Shown: positions 45,692-54,640, numbered from the stretch's first letter. The stretch: 64,000 bases of DNA from Candidatus Dechloromonas phosphorivorans (GCA_016714975.1 JADKBR010000019.1:1-64000), one strand, 5' to 3'. The notes: generated by a model not told the origin, from the sequence alone. Numbers and translations: made by a program.

Positions 45692-46138
45692 ATGAATGCT
45701 TTGACCAAAATCCTCCCGGCAGCGCAGGTCTTGCTTGACGTCGATTCCAGCAGCAAGAAACGCGTTTTTGAACAGGTCGGGATGCTTTTCGAGAAACACC
45801 TTGGCCTCGGCCATGCGCTTGTCTTCGATAGTTTGTTTGCGCGCGAGAAACTGGGATCCACCGGCCTTGGCCAAGGAGTCGCCATTCCCCACGGCCGTAT
45901 CAAGGGCCTGAAGCAGGCTGCCGGAGCATTTTTGCGTCTCAAGACGCCGGTTCCTTTCGACGCGCCTGACGGGCGACCCGTCAACCTGATGTTTGTTCTG
46001 CTTGTACCGGAGCAGGCGACCGAGCAACACCTTCAGATTCTCTCGGAGCTTGCGCAAAACTTTGCAGAACAGCCTTTCCGCGAAGCCCTTTTGGCAGCAC
46101 CCGATTCGGCAGCTGTCGTCGCCCTGTTCGAGGCCTGA
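45692..46138 (+). CDS. ptsN: nitrogen-PTS EIIA component PtsN
   Basis: PtsN (EIIA-Ntr) is the terminal phosphoacceptor of the regulatory nitrogen phosphotransferase chain and controls K+ transport and other targets. The 148-residue protein has the active-site His in GQGVAIPHGRIKGL and the following KTPVPFDAPDGRPVNLMFVLLVPE. The start MNALTKILPAAQVLLDVD was chosen by homology. No HPr-like or EI-Ntr gene is in the window. The hprK gene follows after 7 bases. Confidence 0.95.
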   Translation: MNALTKILPAAQVLLDVDSSSKKRVFEQVGMLFEKHLGLGHALVFDSLFAREKLGSTGLGQGVAIPHGRIKGLKQAAGAFLRLKTPVPFDAPDGRPVNLMFVLLVPEQATEQHLQILSELAQNFAEQPFREALLAAPDSAAVVALFEA

Positions 46139-46145
46139 CCTACAC

Positions 46146-47084
46146 GTGCTCCGCCACATCAGCTTGGTCAAGCTTTACGAGGACAACCGCGAAAAGCTCC
46201 TCCTGAACTGGGTAGTTGGGCAGCGGATCGATCGTCGGATCGGGATCAAGGTTTGCAGTAACTACGGCGCCGACGTCGTTGGCCACATCAACATCATTCA
46301 CCCGGAGCGCCTGCAGGTCATGGGCCAGGGAGAATATGACTGGGCCATGCGTATCGGCGAGCGCCGCTTCGCTCATCTGTTCCATGAGTTGCTGCTGGCG
46401 AAACCTCCAGCCGTCATCGTGGCTGATGGTCTGAATTCCCCGGACGTGCTGGTTGCCGCGTGCAAGGATTCGGATACGCCGCTCATCCTGACCCCCAAAC
46501 CTTGCTCGGCGGTCATTGATCTTCTGCGGATCTATCTCTCGGCGCGCCTTGCCGATACCGTCAATCTGCATGGGGTCTTCATGGACGTCCTTGGCATGGG
46601 TGTCCTGATCACCGGAGATTCAGGCGTCGGCAAGTCCGAACTGGCGCTCGAGCTGATTTCACGCGGTCATGGCCTGGTTGCCGACGATGTCGTCGAAATG
46701 GGCCGCATTGCCCCGGCGACGGTGGAGGGTCGCTGCCCCGGAATGCTCCGCGACTTCCTAGAAGTGCGCGGTCTCGGACTCCTCAATATCCGTACGATCT
46801 TCGGCGAGACAGCGTCACGCCGCAAGATGAAACTCAAGCTGATTGTTCACCTTCAGAAAACGGTTAGTGGTTCGGACGCTCCGCGCTTGCCGCTTGATGC
46901 CCAGAACCAGGACGTCCTCGGCGTGCCGATTCGTACCGTCGTGATTCCGGTGGCGGCTGGGCGGAACCTGGCGGTTCTCCTTGAAGCAGCGGTGCGCAAC
47001 ACTATTTTGCATCTTCGGGGGATCGACAGCATGCAGGACTTCATTGACCGCCAGCAACGCATGATGCTTGACGACGAGGGCTGA
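46146..47084 (+). CDS. hprK: HPr kinase/phosphorylase
   Basis: HprK phosphorylates and dephosphorylates Ser on HPr-type proteins. The 312-residue protein has an N-terminal MurF-like domain and a C-terminal kinase domain with the P-loop GDSGVGKSELALELI (about residue 155). The signature sequence LEVRGLGLLNIRTIFGETA and the C-terminal PIRTVVIPVAAGRNLAVLLEAAVRN are intact. The start is a GTG at 46146, matching the family opening LRHISLVKLYEDNREKL. In betaproteobacteria HprK acts on the nitrogen-PTS HPr, consistent with its neighbour ptsN. Confidence 0.95.
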   Translation: MLRHISLVKLYEDNREKLLLNWVVGQRIDRRIGIKVCSNYGADVVGHINIIHPERLQVMGQGEYDWAMRIGERRFAHLFHELLLAKPPAVIVADGLNSPDVLVAACKDSDTPLILTPKPCSAVIDLLRIYLSARLADTVNLHGVFMDVLGMGVLITGDSGVGKSELALELISRGHGLVADDVVEMGRIAPATVEGRCPGMLRDFLEVRGLGLLNIRTIFGETASRRKMKLKLIVHLQKTVSGSDAPRLPLDAQNQDVLGVPIRTVVIPVAAGRNLAVLLEAAVRNTILHLRGIDSMQDFIDRQQRMMLDDEG

Positions 47085-47136
47085 ATGCCAGATAGTTCTC
47101 TCGCCTTTCCGAACCATTCCCATTAGGAGACAGACG

Positions 47137-47493
47137 ATGAAGACCTTGATTGCCATGTTGTTCGCCGCTCTCGCCGCATCCTCGGTCTACGCAGCAGACG
47201 ACTGCGCTGCCAAAGCAGCCGAGAAAAAGCTGGCAGGCGCTGCCAAGGATAGTTTCATGAAGAAATGCACGGCGGATGCCATGGGCTCAGGTAGCGCCTG
47301 TGAAGCCACTGCCGATCAGAAGAAACTGGCCGGTGCGGCCCGCACGAGCTTTGTCAAGAAGTGTGAGACTGACGCCAAGGGCAATCAGGCCGGAGCTGCC
47401 TGCGAAGCGACGGCGACCGAAAAGAAGCTGGCCGGTGCAGCCAAGAACAGTTTCGTGAAGAAGTGCGTGGCTGACGCACAAGCGGCAAAGTAG
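47137..47493 (+). CDS. periplasmic protein with three PsiF-type repeats
   Basis: The 118-residue protein has a signal peptide (MKTLIAMLFAALAASSVYA). Three nearly identical repeats follow, each with a Cys at both ends: CAAKAAEKKLAGAAKDSFMKKC, CEATADQKKLAGAARTSFVKKC and a third ending KNSFVKKCVADAQ. This is the PsiF repeat, named after the phosphate-starvation-inducible PsiF of E. coli, which has two. The paired cysteines probably form a disulfide in each repeat. The ATG follows TAGGAGA. A terminator lies 30 bases downstream. Confidence 0.8.
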   Translation: MKTLIAMLFAALAASSVYAADDCAAKAAEKKLAGAAKDSFMKKCTADAMGSGSACEATADQKKLAGAARTSFVKKCETDAKGNQAGAACEATATEKKLAGAAKNSFVKKCVADAQAAK

Positions 47494-47522
47494 GCTTTTT
47501 GGTCTCTTGGAGCGTCAACCGC

Positions 47523-47550
47523 AACGGCCATTCTTGAGTGGCCGTTTTTT
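47523..47550 (+). terminator. rho-independent terminator
   Basis: An ACGGCCA / TGGCCGT stem with an eight-base loop is followed by TTTTTT. It ends the PsiF-repeat gene and probably the whole recA-hprK direction of transcription; the convergent FHA gene ends just beyond it. Confidence 0.8.
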
Positions 47551-47562
47551 AATTGCGGCGGC

Positions 47563-48471
47563 TTAAAAGATCTCAAACTCGGCAAAATCTGCGTTGGGGT
47601 CCCTGCTTGAGGCGCCAAAACAGATTCGGCCATTGGTCTTGAGCTGAATCTGGCTGCGCCGAACCACGATCTCTTTCCCATCGCCGAGGGTCACGTAGCT
47701 GCCGTTAGTGCTGCTATCGATGTAAAAGTAACTCTCGTTCCGCCGCTCGATCCGGCCGTGTGCTCGTGAAGCCTTGCGGTCCACGATCACCAGTTTGCTT
47801 GTTGGGTCGCGTCCGAGGGTCAGAAAGGGGGCCTTCTCATCTAGCTGAAAGGCATTCCCGTGGTAGCGCACGCACAGGCGATCGACGTCCGCCAGAATCT
47901 GGCTTGGTGTCGGATCGATCATGACGCTGTGTTTCTGCTGAGGTTCTTCGTGACTCATCCAGTCTACCTCGGCAAGGCCGAAAGTCATGTCGCCTTCTTG
48001 AACCATGCCAAGATCCGGCATTGGCCGAGTAAGAATGGTAGTGCGCTTCGGAAGCTCGGCGATCAGCAGCGAACTGGCAAGGATCTGGTCAATTCGTGCC
48101 AGCCCCGCAATCTGTTTGGCGCCAGTAGCACCGTCGCCAGTGGCGGTCGCGCCGTCCGTAACAATGGTGCCGAAATGCAATCCGATACGGATGGTGAGTT
48201 TGAGACCGGATACCGGAGGCAGCTTGGAGACGCGTAACTGCATGTTGACCGAAGCATGACAGGCATCCTCGGCCGACCGGAAAGTGGCCACCAGTTCCCC
48301 ACCCATAATGCTTAGCGTTTGACCGCGGTAGCCAACGATTGAGCGCTCCATGCGCTTGACGCAACGCTCCACAGCATGGGCGGCTTCCGCATCGCCCAGA
48401 CGCTTGAAGAGCCGGGCGCTACCGGACACGTCGGCAAACATCACAATTAACTTGTTTTCCGTTTTGCTCAT
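47563..48471 (-). CDS. FHA-domain protein with degenerate class III cyclase domain
   Basis: The 302-residue protein joins an N-terminal class III nucleotide cyclase homology domain (residues about 5-165) to a C-terminal FHA phosphothreonine-binding domain (LTLGRDPTSKLVI, SRAHGRI, STNGSYV). The first metal-binding Asp is present (MFADVSGSARLF). The second, in the usual IGDxxMAxF, is replaced by Gly (IMGGELVATF). The Asn and Arg of the usual GDAVNxAAR segment are also missing (GDGATGAKQ). It is therefore probably inactive as a cyclase and may act as a binding or scaffold module reading Ser/Thr phosphorylation. The start at 48471 follows the usual domain start. Confidence 0.88.
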   Translation of the reverse strand: MSKTENKLIVMFADVSGSARLFKRLGDAEAAHAVERCVKRMERSIVGYRGQTLSIMGGELVATFRSAEDACHASVNMQLRVSKLPPVSGLKLTIRIGLHFGTIVTDGATATGDGATGAKQIAGLARIDQILASSLLIAELPKRTTILTRPMPDLGMVQEGDMTFGLAEVDWMSHEEPQQKHSVMIDPTPSQILADVDRLCVRYHGNAFQLDEKAPFLTLGRDPTSKLVIVDRKASRAHGRIERRNESYFYIDSSTNGSYVTLGDGKEIVVRRSQIQLKTNGRICFGASSRDPNADFAEFEIF

Positions 48472-48500
48472 CGAAGTCAAGACCAAGTTGGGACGGACGA

Positions 48501-49448
48501 TTATCGCATTGGCTGGGACGGTCGAACAGTACTATTGACCCGGCCGAGCGGCTCAACGATCACATTGTCATTGCTAATCGGGACTTGCAAGCCAATCGGG
48601 ACCGATCCCCCGCTACTTGCCGATATCTCCGGGGGATCGAAGGCGATGTCGCCTTCGTCCACTGGCGTGGCCAGGGTCAAGCCGCGAAAGTCGAACCGCG
48701 AATTGTCAGCCAGGTGGGAGGGCACAATATTTTGCATGGCGGTGAATACGGATTCGGTGCGCCCTGGGTAGCGGTGGTCCCAGTCCTCCATCATTTCCCG
48801 AATTTTCTGGCGCTGCAGGTTGGCCTGCGAACCACAGAGGTTGCAGGGAATGATCGGAAATTTCATGCCACGCGCGAAGCGGGAGATGTCTTTTTCGGAG
48901 CAATAGGCGAGCGGACGGATCACGACGTGCGCTTTGTCGTCGGTCACCAGCTTCGGCGGCATCGCCTTCAGCTTTCCGCCGAACAGCAAATTGAGGAACA
49001 GCGTGTGCACCATGTCGTCCCGATGATGACCAAGCGCGATCTTGTTGGCCCCGAGTTCCTTGGCTGTCCGGTAGATGATTCCTCGACGCAGGCGCGAGCA
49101 TAGGGAGCAGGTGGTCTTGCCCTCGGGAATCTTTTTCCGGACGATCGAATAGGTATCGGCCTCGACTATCCTGAACTCGACCCCCAGCTCCGCGAGATAC
49201 CGTGGAAGCACGTCGGCCGGAAAGCCTGGCTGCTTTTGATCGAGATTCATTGCGATCAGTTGGAATCTGATGGGTGCCCGGCGCTGCAAGGCAAGCAGCA
49301 TGGTAAGCAGCGTGTAGGAATCCTTGCCACCGGAAATGCAGACCAGAACGGTGTCGCCGTCCTCGATCATGTTGTAGTCGATGATGGCCTTGCCGACGCG
49401 ACCTTCAAGATATTTTCTGAGCTTCTGCAGAGTTTTCGAGTCATCCAT
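48501..49448 (-). CDS. ttcA: tRNA 2-thiocytidine(32) synthetase TtcA
   Basis: TtcA thiolates cytidine 32 of certain tRNAs using ATP and a [4Fe-4S] cluster. The 315-residue protein has the PP-loop SGGKDSYTLL, the two CxxC motifs (CSLCSRLRRG and CNLCGSQANL) and GHHRDDMVHTLFLNLLFGGKLKAMPPKL. The C-terminal tail beyond RFDFRGL is variable. The gene is divergent from the MidA-type methyltransferase gene, with about 120 bases between them. Confidence 0.96.
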   Translation of the reverse strand: MDDSKTLQKLRKYLEGRVGKAIIDYNMIEDGDTVLVCISGGKDSYTLLTMLLALQRRAPIRFQLIAMNLDQKQPGFPADVLPRYLAELGVEFRIVEADTYSIVRKKIPEGKTTCSLCSRLRRGIIYRTAKELGANKIALGHHRDDMVHTLFLNLLFGGKLKAMPPKLVTDDKAHVVIRPLAYCSEKDISRFARGMKFPIIPCNLCGSQANLQRQKIREMMEDWDHRYPGRTESVFTAMQNIVPSHLADNSRFDFRGLTLATPVDEGDIAFDPPEISASSGGSVPIGLQVPISNDNVIVEPLGRVNSTVRPSQPMR

Positions 49449-49571
49449 GGCAAACTTTTATCAGACTTCCGCGGTCGACCGCGAAAAACGCACAAGTTTA
49501 CCCCGAGTCAGTGCGTTTTCTCCGGCAAGAGTCTTGCTCGCCGGCTAAAATTAGTCCTTTACGGATATTCC

Positions 49572-50729
49572 ATGCGCCTCCCACCCCCTTCGCCTGAAGC
49601 GGCTGCCTGCAGTCGCGAATTGGTTGCCGCGATTCGGCGTGACATAAGCAACCAGGGAGGCTGGATATCGTTTGCGCGGTTCATGGAAATGGCTTTGTAT
49701 GAACCGGGTCTCGGCTACTATTCGGCGGGAGCAAGAAAGTTCGGCGCTGCCGGTGATTTTGTCACTGCGCCCGAGATGAGCGGATTTTTCGGTCGCGCAC
49801 TTGCCCACCAAGTTGCGGAAGTGATCGCAGTCTCTTCACCGGCTATCCTTGAAGTGGGGGCTGGGTCCGGTCGTCTCGCTGCTGATTTGCTGCTTGAACT
49901 TGAAGGTCTCGGAGTGCTGCCGGATCGCTATGACATCCTTGATCTTTCAGGGGACTTGCGCGAACGTCAGCGGGCGACGCTAGCCGCCGCCGCGCCGCAC
50001 CTGCTGCCCCGTGTCCGCTGGCTGGATGGTCTGCCGGAGACCTTCTCGGGGGTCGTCCTGGCCAACGAACTGCTCGACGCGATGCCGGCCCATGTCGTTG
50101 CTTGGCGCGAAGATGGTGTCTTCGAGCGCGGTGTCGGGATTGATGAGGCAGGCGGTTTCGCCTGGCACGAGCGACCAGCGGCGGGTCCACTGCTGGCGGC
50201 CGCCCGAGAGATCGGTGCGCAGTGCACCCTGCCGCCGGGTTACGAAAACGAGATCAGCCTTGCAGCACGTGCCTGGACCGCTGAATGGGGCCATCGTCTG
50301 CAATGCGGAGCGCTACTGCTGATCGACTACGGCTTCCCGCGCCGCGAGTTCTACCATCAGCAGCGCGGGCGCGGGACCTTGATGTGTCATTACCGCCATC
50401 ATTCGCATCCCGATCCGTTCTATCTCCCGGGCCTGCAGGATGTCACGGTCCACGTCGATTTCACGGCAATCATCGCCGCCGCCGATGCGGCCGGACTCAA
50501 TCTGCTCGGCTACGTCAGCCAGGGCCAGTTCCTGCTCAACTGCGGTATCCTCGACCTGCTGGCCAGAGAGCAGCCGGGCACCCTCGATTACATCCGTGCC
50601 AGCGGCGCCATCAACAAGATGCTTTTGCCGCACGAGATGGGTGAACTGTTCAAGGTCATCGCCATCGGTCGCGGCATCGTTCGCCCGTTGCTCGGGTTTG
50701 CCACTGGCGACCAGAGCCGGCGTTTGTAA
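49572..50729 (+). CDS. MidA/NDUFAF7-type SAM-dependent methyltransferase
   Basis: The 385-residue protein has the family opening GWISFARFMEMALYEPGLGYYSAGARKFGAAGDFVTAPEMS and the SAM-binding loop ILEVGAGSGRLAADLL. FANELLDAMP-type (VLANELLDAMPAHVV) and LLIDYGFPRREFYHQQRGRGTLMCHYRHHSHPDPFYLPGLQDVTVHVDF segments follow. Human NDUFAF7 methylates an Arg of complex I; the bacterial target is not known. The start ATG at 49572 gives the normal length. Confidence 0.92.
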   Translation: MRLPPPSPEAAACSRELVAAIRRDISNQGGWISFARFMEMALYEPGLGYYSAGARKFGAAGDFVTAPEMSGFFGRALAHQVAEVIAVSSPAILEVGAGSGRLAADLLLELEGLGVLPDRYDILDLSGDLRERQRATLAAAAPHLLPRVRWLDGLPETFSGVVLANELLDAMPAHVVAWREDGVFERGVGIDEAGGFAWHERPAAGPLLAAAREIGAQCTLPPGYENEISLAARAWTAEWGHRLQCGALLLIDYGFPRREFYHQQRGRGTLMCHYRHHSHPDPFYLPGLQDVTVHVDFTAIIAAADAAGLNLLGYVSQGQFLLNCGILDLLAREQPGTLDYIRASGAINKMLLPHEMGELFKVIAIGRGIVRPLLGFATGDQSRRL

Positions 50730-50757
50730 CGGTAGCATCTTCGTCCACAGTCACGCC

Positions 50758-50976
50758 ATGCGCCGCTATCCATTCTCGTTCATCGTTCTCACCGCACTCG
50801 GCGTTCTCTGTGCCATCCCGGGCGTGATCAGCATCGCCGGCTTCGGGGCTGCCGCGCATCCCGTTCTCGACGATCCGATGGCGGGACTGGCCTTCATGGT
50901 TTCGAGCGTCGCCTTGGTCGGCTCTGGAGCATTCCCATTGGTGATTGAGCGGTTGAAGGAAAATGAGCAGCGATAG
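50758..50976 (+). CDS. small membrane protein of unknown function
   Basis: The 72-residue protein has two hydrophobic helices (FIVLTALGVLCAIPGVISIAGFG and AGLAFMVSSVALVGSGAFPLVI) and a charged C-terminus (ERLKENEQR). It starts with ATG at 50758, 28 bases after the methyltransferase. The sequence looks like a genuine small inner-membrane protein, but I know no family name. It is followed by the enoyl-CoA hydratase gene. Confidence 0.55.
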   Translation: MRRYPFSFIVLTALGVLCAIPGVISIAGFGAAAHPVLDDPMAGLAFMVSSVALVGSGAFPLVIERLKENEQR

Positions 50977-51042
50977 AATGCTGGCCACCCCATTGAAACC
51001 CGCTGTGATCCCTGCCCTGACCCTACCCAACGGAAGTCAATC

Positions 51043-51834
51043 ATGCCCCTCGTGACCTACGAGCTTGACGAAGGCATTGCCATTCTCTCCATGAACCGGC
51101 CCGCAGCGCTTAACGGGCTGAACGAAGAACTGATCACCGCACTGGGAGAAGCGACTGCGCGTGCCGCGGCCGATGCCGAGGCGAGGGTGGTGATATTGCG
51201 CAGCAGCGGCAGACACTTCATGGCCGGCGGCGACCTGAAGTATCTCTCCGGGGAAATTTCCGGACGTGATGCCGCCGCAATCGAAGCCCGCGTGAAGGAT
51301 CAACTGGCGCGAGTGCATGCCATTACCTTGAATGTGCGCAATATGGAAAAGCCCGTGATTGCCTCTGTGCGAGGCGTGGCGGCGGGCTTTGGCATGTCGT
51401 TGATGCTTGCCTGTGACTTTGCCCTCGCGGCCGATTCCGCCTACTTCATGCTTGCCTATTGTCACATTGCCTTGTCGCCGGATGGGGGCGCTACCTGGCT
51501 TCTGCCGCGCTTGGTCGGTCTGAGAAAGGCCGCGGAAATCGCCCTGCTCGGCGATCGTTTCGATGCGCCGACTGCCGTCAGGCTTGGCTTGCTCAGCCGC
51601 ACAATGCCAGTAGCGATCCTGGATCAGGAGTGTCTGGCGCTCGCCAGACGCCTCAAGGACGGACCGGCTCAGGCACTGGCGCGAACCAAAGCACTGCTCA
51701 ACCAGTCATTCTCGACTCCGTTGGAGCACCAGCTGGAGGCCGAGCAGGCAAATTTTGCCCGATGTGCCGCCGAGCCGGATTTCGCTGAGGGCCTGAAAGC
51801 CCGTGCCGAGAAGCGGAAGCCCCGCTTCGGCTGA
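51043..51834 (+). CDS. enoyl-CoA hydratase/isomerase family protein
   Basis: The 263-residue crotonase-fold protein has the CoA-binding and oxyanion segments SSGRHFMAGGDLKYLSGE and KPVIASVRGVAAGFGMSLMLACDFALAADSAYFMLAYCHIALSPDGGATWLLPRLVG. The position of the second catalytic Glu of mitochondrial hydratases is occupied by Asp in SPDGGATW, as in PaaG-like isomerases and several hydratases acting on unusual acyl-CoAs. The substrate is open. The start follows a GGAAG ribosome-binding site. Confidence 0.9.
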   Translation: MPLVTYELDEGIAILSMNRPAALNGLNEELITALGEATARAAADAEARVVILRSSGRHFMAGGDLKYLSGEISGRDAAAIEARVKDQLARVHAITLNVRNMEKPVIASVRGVAAGFGMSLMLACDFALAADSAYFMLAYCHIALSPDGGATWLLPRLVGLRKAAEIALLGDRFDAPTAVRLGLLSRTMPVAILDQECLALARRLKDGPAQALARTKALLNQSFSTPLEHQLEAEQANFARCAAEPDFAEGLKARAEKRKPRFG

Positions 51835-51882
51835 ACGGGTTGCTGCTGACCGGTGCTTTCTGCTCCGCTGGCGGCGTCCAGG

Positions 51883-52848
51883 TTACTCTGTCGTTGCGCG
51901 CAGTGCCTTGATCAGGCCTGCAATCCCGTCCTTCTGCTGTGCCCAGAAGTGATCGGCACGCGCCGGTGATGCAAGAGCGGGTGAATGGACGCCGGTGGGG
52001 GGTAGTCCTGAGGCGAGATGCTGGGTGCCGAACAGGCGGTCCCAGATCGGAAAGAGGATCGCGAAGTTGCAGCCGTGGCGAAATTGCCGGCCCTCCGGCA
52101 GGTCGACCGCGTGATGCCAGCGGTGATAGCGCGGACTGACCAGCAGCCGTTCGCCGAGCCAGCCGAAGCTCAGGCGGGCGTTGACGTGGGAGAGATTCTC
52201 GACGATGCGGATCGCTACCATGAGGCCGATGAAATGCCCCGGCGGGACCCCGATGAACAAGGCGATCAGGGCGAACCAAGCGCCGCCGATCAGGTCGTCG
52301 AGCAGATGATTGCGGCTGTCGGTCCACAGCGACATCTGGCGCTGGCTATGGTGGATCACGTGCAATGCCCACCACCAGCGGAATGTGTGGGAGAGGCGAT
52401 GACGCCAGTACTCGAAGAAATCCAGAATGACCAGGTAGACGAAAAAGGCGACCAGTGGCCGCGTCTCAAGAAATGGGAGAGCATCTTCAAGCTGCGGCGG
52501 GATTACGTCGTGAAAGCGCAGCCAACCTTCGAGGCTCAAAGTGAACGGACTGAGCAAAGCAAAGACGGCGAGCGGCACGATGCCCAGACGATCGAGAAAA
52601 GTGTAAAGGACATCGACGCGCACCGCTTTGCGATCCGGCCAGCGCTCGACGGGGCGAAAGTACTCGAGGGGGCGTAGCAGCAAGTAGGCAACCCCTAACT
52701 GAAGTACACCGTAGAGGAAGAACTCAACCCCGTCGAAAGCGGGTTCGAGAAGACTACCCAAACCCAGTGCCAGCAGCGGTGGCTGGACGACTTGGTCGAG
52801 TAGCCACCCCTGGGTCAGCACGAAAGCATCGAGAAAGTCCTGGAACAT
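51883..52848 (-). CDS. sterol desaturase / fatty acid hydroxylase family protein
   Basis: The 321-residue membrane protein has the three His-rich clusters of the di-iron family: WRHRLSHTFRW, HVIHHSQRQMS and YHRWHHAVD, plus the intervening HVN and the end GCNFAILFPIWDRLFGTQH. Four to five hydrophobic segments precede them. Such enzymes hydroxylate or desaturate lipids at the membrane; the substrate in bacteria is seldom known. It is the last gene of a minus-strand set starting at queC. Confidence 0.9.
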   Translation of the reverse strand: MFQDFLDAFVLTQGWLLDQVVQPPLLALGLGSLLEPAFDGVEFFLYGVLQLGVAYLLLRPLEYFRPVERWPDRKAVRVDVLYTFLDRLGIVPLAVFALLSPFTLSLEGWLRFHDVIPPQLEDALPFLETRPLVAFFVYLVILDFFEYWRHRLSHTFRWWWALHVIHHSQRQMSLWTDSRNHLLDDLIGGAWFALIALFIGVPPGHFIGLMVAIRIVENLSHVNARLSFGWLGERLLVSPRYHRWHHAVDLPEGRQFRHGCNFAILFPIWDRLFGTQHLASGLPPTGVHSPALASPARADHFWAQQKDGIAGLIKALRATTE

Positions 52849-52869
52849 GGTGCGCCTGCCCTGATCCGC

Positions 52870-53610
52870 TTACCCGGCCAGCGCCAGTGTGGCAAAACAG
52901 AATCCCCGGGCTCCGAGGCCGCTGAGCAGTTCGTCGAGTGCCGGCGCGAATGGATCCTTGCGCGACCAGATGCCGAGATGGGCCATGACGATGTCGCCAT
53001 CCTTCAGGTTTTTCAGCGCGCGTTCGACCAGCCGGGAGTTGGGGTAACTCTCGGATGGCAGCTCGTCACCGAGGAAGCCGGCCGGCGCCCAGCCCACGTG
53101 ACGGTAGCCGCAGGCCTGCGCCGCTTGCAGTGTCAAGGGCGTCGTGCGTCCCCCAGGAGCGCGCCACAACGGATCAAGAGCGCGTCCCGTTAGTTCCTTG
53201 AAACGGGCATCGGGGCGGTGCACTTCTTCACAGATACCTTTACTGTCCAGATCTAACGTCCTGCCGTCCATCAGCCGGTACTGCGTCAGGTTGCCTTGAT
53301 CCTGGCGGAAACTGCCATGCTGCCAAGTGTGGCTGCCGAAGGCGTGACCCTCGGCGACGCGGGCCTGCCAATATGGAGCCCATGCCTTGTCCAGCGCATA
53401 GTCGCCCCGCAAGGTCTTCTCGTTGGCAACAAAGAAGGTTGCCCTGGCTTTGTGCTTCGCCAGTGTTGCGGCGACAAGTTCCGCATGACGCATGTTCCCG
53501 GTATCGAAGGTCAGATACAGGGTGCCGCTGCAGGCAGCGCTCGCGACGCTGCCTGCTCCTGAGACCATAGAGGCAAAGGCGAGGATCAAGGCAGCGCGAC
53601 GGCCGGTCAC
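52870..53610 (-). CDS. polysaccharide deacetylase family protein, exported
   Basis: The 246-residue protein has a signal peptide and a NodB-type domain: LYLTFDTGNMRHAELV, the metal-binding FGSHTWQHGSF and the LWRAPGGRTTP motif. It ends GFCFATLALAG. The first motif has Thr where many deacetylases have a second Asp (TFDDG), but the TFDTG form is typical of one subfamily. It probably removes acetyl groups from a cell-envelope glycan. It starts with GTG overlapping the stop of the YncE-like gene by 4 bases. Confidence 0.88.
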   Translation of the reverse strand: MTGRRAALILAFASMVSGAGSVASAACSGTLYLTFDTGNMRHAELVAATLAKHKARATFFVANEKTLRGDYALDKAWAPYWQARVAEGHAFGSHTWQHGSFRQDQGNLTQYRLMDGRTLDLDSKGICEEVHRPDARFKELTGRALDPLWRAPGGRTTPLTLQAAQACGYRHVGWAPAGFLGDELPSESYPNSRLVERALKNLKDGDIVMAHLGIWSRKDPFAPALDELLSGLGARGFCFATLALAG

Positions 53611-54596
53611 TTGCGACCCGCGTGATTGAGGAAGAACACGCCGTGCGGCGAGCTCCCAACAGGTATCGACGTCTTCAGCGTCTTGGTTGTCAGGTCGATA
53701 ACCTGGACGCGACGGGCAAAGCGTGCCGTAGCCCAGAGTTCCTTGCCATCGGCGCGAACTTCCATGTCGTCGGGCCCGCCGGGAACATCATATTTCTCGA
53801 CGACGGTGAGCGTCTGCGTATCGAACAGCGAGATGCTGCCACCTTTGACCGAGCGATTTGAGACAAAATAATAGCGACCGTCGCCACGCGGATGCAGGTT
53901 ATGGGCGGCGGTATCGGTCGGCACCTTCTTGACCGTTTTCTGTGTTTTCCAGTCGATGACTTCGACGTAGCCTTCGCCCATGATGGCCACCAGGAGGTAA
54001 CGGTTGTCGGGCGTCATCACGATGCCCGCCGGCGTCGGCCCGACCGGGATGACCCATTCCGTCTTCAGGGTCTTCAGGCTGATCGCCATCACTTCGTTCG
54101 AATCCTGCAGCGTGATGAAGACCAACTCGCCGGCGGCATCGAACGCCATGTGCGATGGGGTGCGCGGCGCGTGTACCCGGGCCTTGAGCTTGAAATCAGC
54201 GGCGTCGTAGATGTCGACCCGATCGAGGCGCAGGGAATTGCTGACGAACAGCTTCCTGTCAGGTGAGAAGCCGAGGTGATAAGGATCGGAGATGTCGCGG
54301 ATGCGCTTTTGCTCCTTTCCTGTCAGCGGGTCGAAGAAGACCAGTTGGTTGGAAGCAGCGCAGGCCACAATGACCGACCTGTCGTCCGGTGACGGCATCA
54401 GGTGATGCGGCTCTTTGCACACCTGAGTCTTGCCGACCACCCTGTAGGTTTCCGTATCGATCAGGCTGAGGGTGCCGTCCCCAGAGTTGAGGGCGATGGC
54501 GAGGGCTGGACCTGCGGCCTCGACAGTGGCCGCGAATATTGGCATGCAGACGGCGGCGGCAATAAGGAAGATCCTGTGATCGATGTGGGCGAACAT
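53607..54596 (-). CDS. YncE-like beta-propeller protein, exported
   Basis: The 329-residue protein has a signal peptide (cleavage after TVEAA) and a seven-bladed propeller of repeats such as GDGTLSLIDTETYRVVGKTQVCKEPHHLMPSPDDRSVIVACAASNQLVFFDP and later TTKTLKTSIPVGSSPHGVFFL. Relatives include YncE and cytochrome d1-type propellers, but no haem-binding motif is seen. The start ATG at 54596 begins the signal peptide. It is translationally coupled to the deacetylase, suggesting a common periplasmic role. Confidence 0.87.
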   Translation of the reverse strand: MFAHIDHRIFLIAAAVCMPIFAATVEAAGPALAIALNSGDGTLSLIDTETYRVVGKTQVCKEPHHLMPSPDDRSVIVACAASNQLVFFDPLTGKEQKRIRDISDPYHLGFSPDRKLFVSNSLRLDRVDIYDAADFKLKARVHAPRTPSHMAFDAAGELVFITLQDSNEVMAISLKTLKTEWVIPVGPTPAGIVMTPDNRYLLVAIMGEGYVEVIDWKTQKTVKKVPTDTAAHNLHPRGDGRYYFVSNRSVKGGSISLFDTQTLTVVEKYDVPGGPDDMEVRADGKELWATARFARRVQVIDLTTKTLKTSIPVGSSPHGVFFLNHAGRK

Positions 54597-54640
54597 GGGA
54601 CGGGTCGGTTGTCGTGTTTTGTGTACCTGGTGGGTCGCCA

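Noticed and set aside
52870..53610. Missing second Asp in the deacetylase motif (TFDTG) as a sign of inactivity
   Set aside because: The TFDTG form with intact HTxxH and RAPGG motifs is typical of a recognised subfamily.
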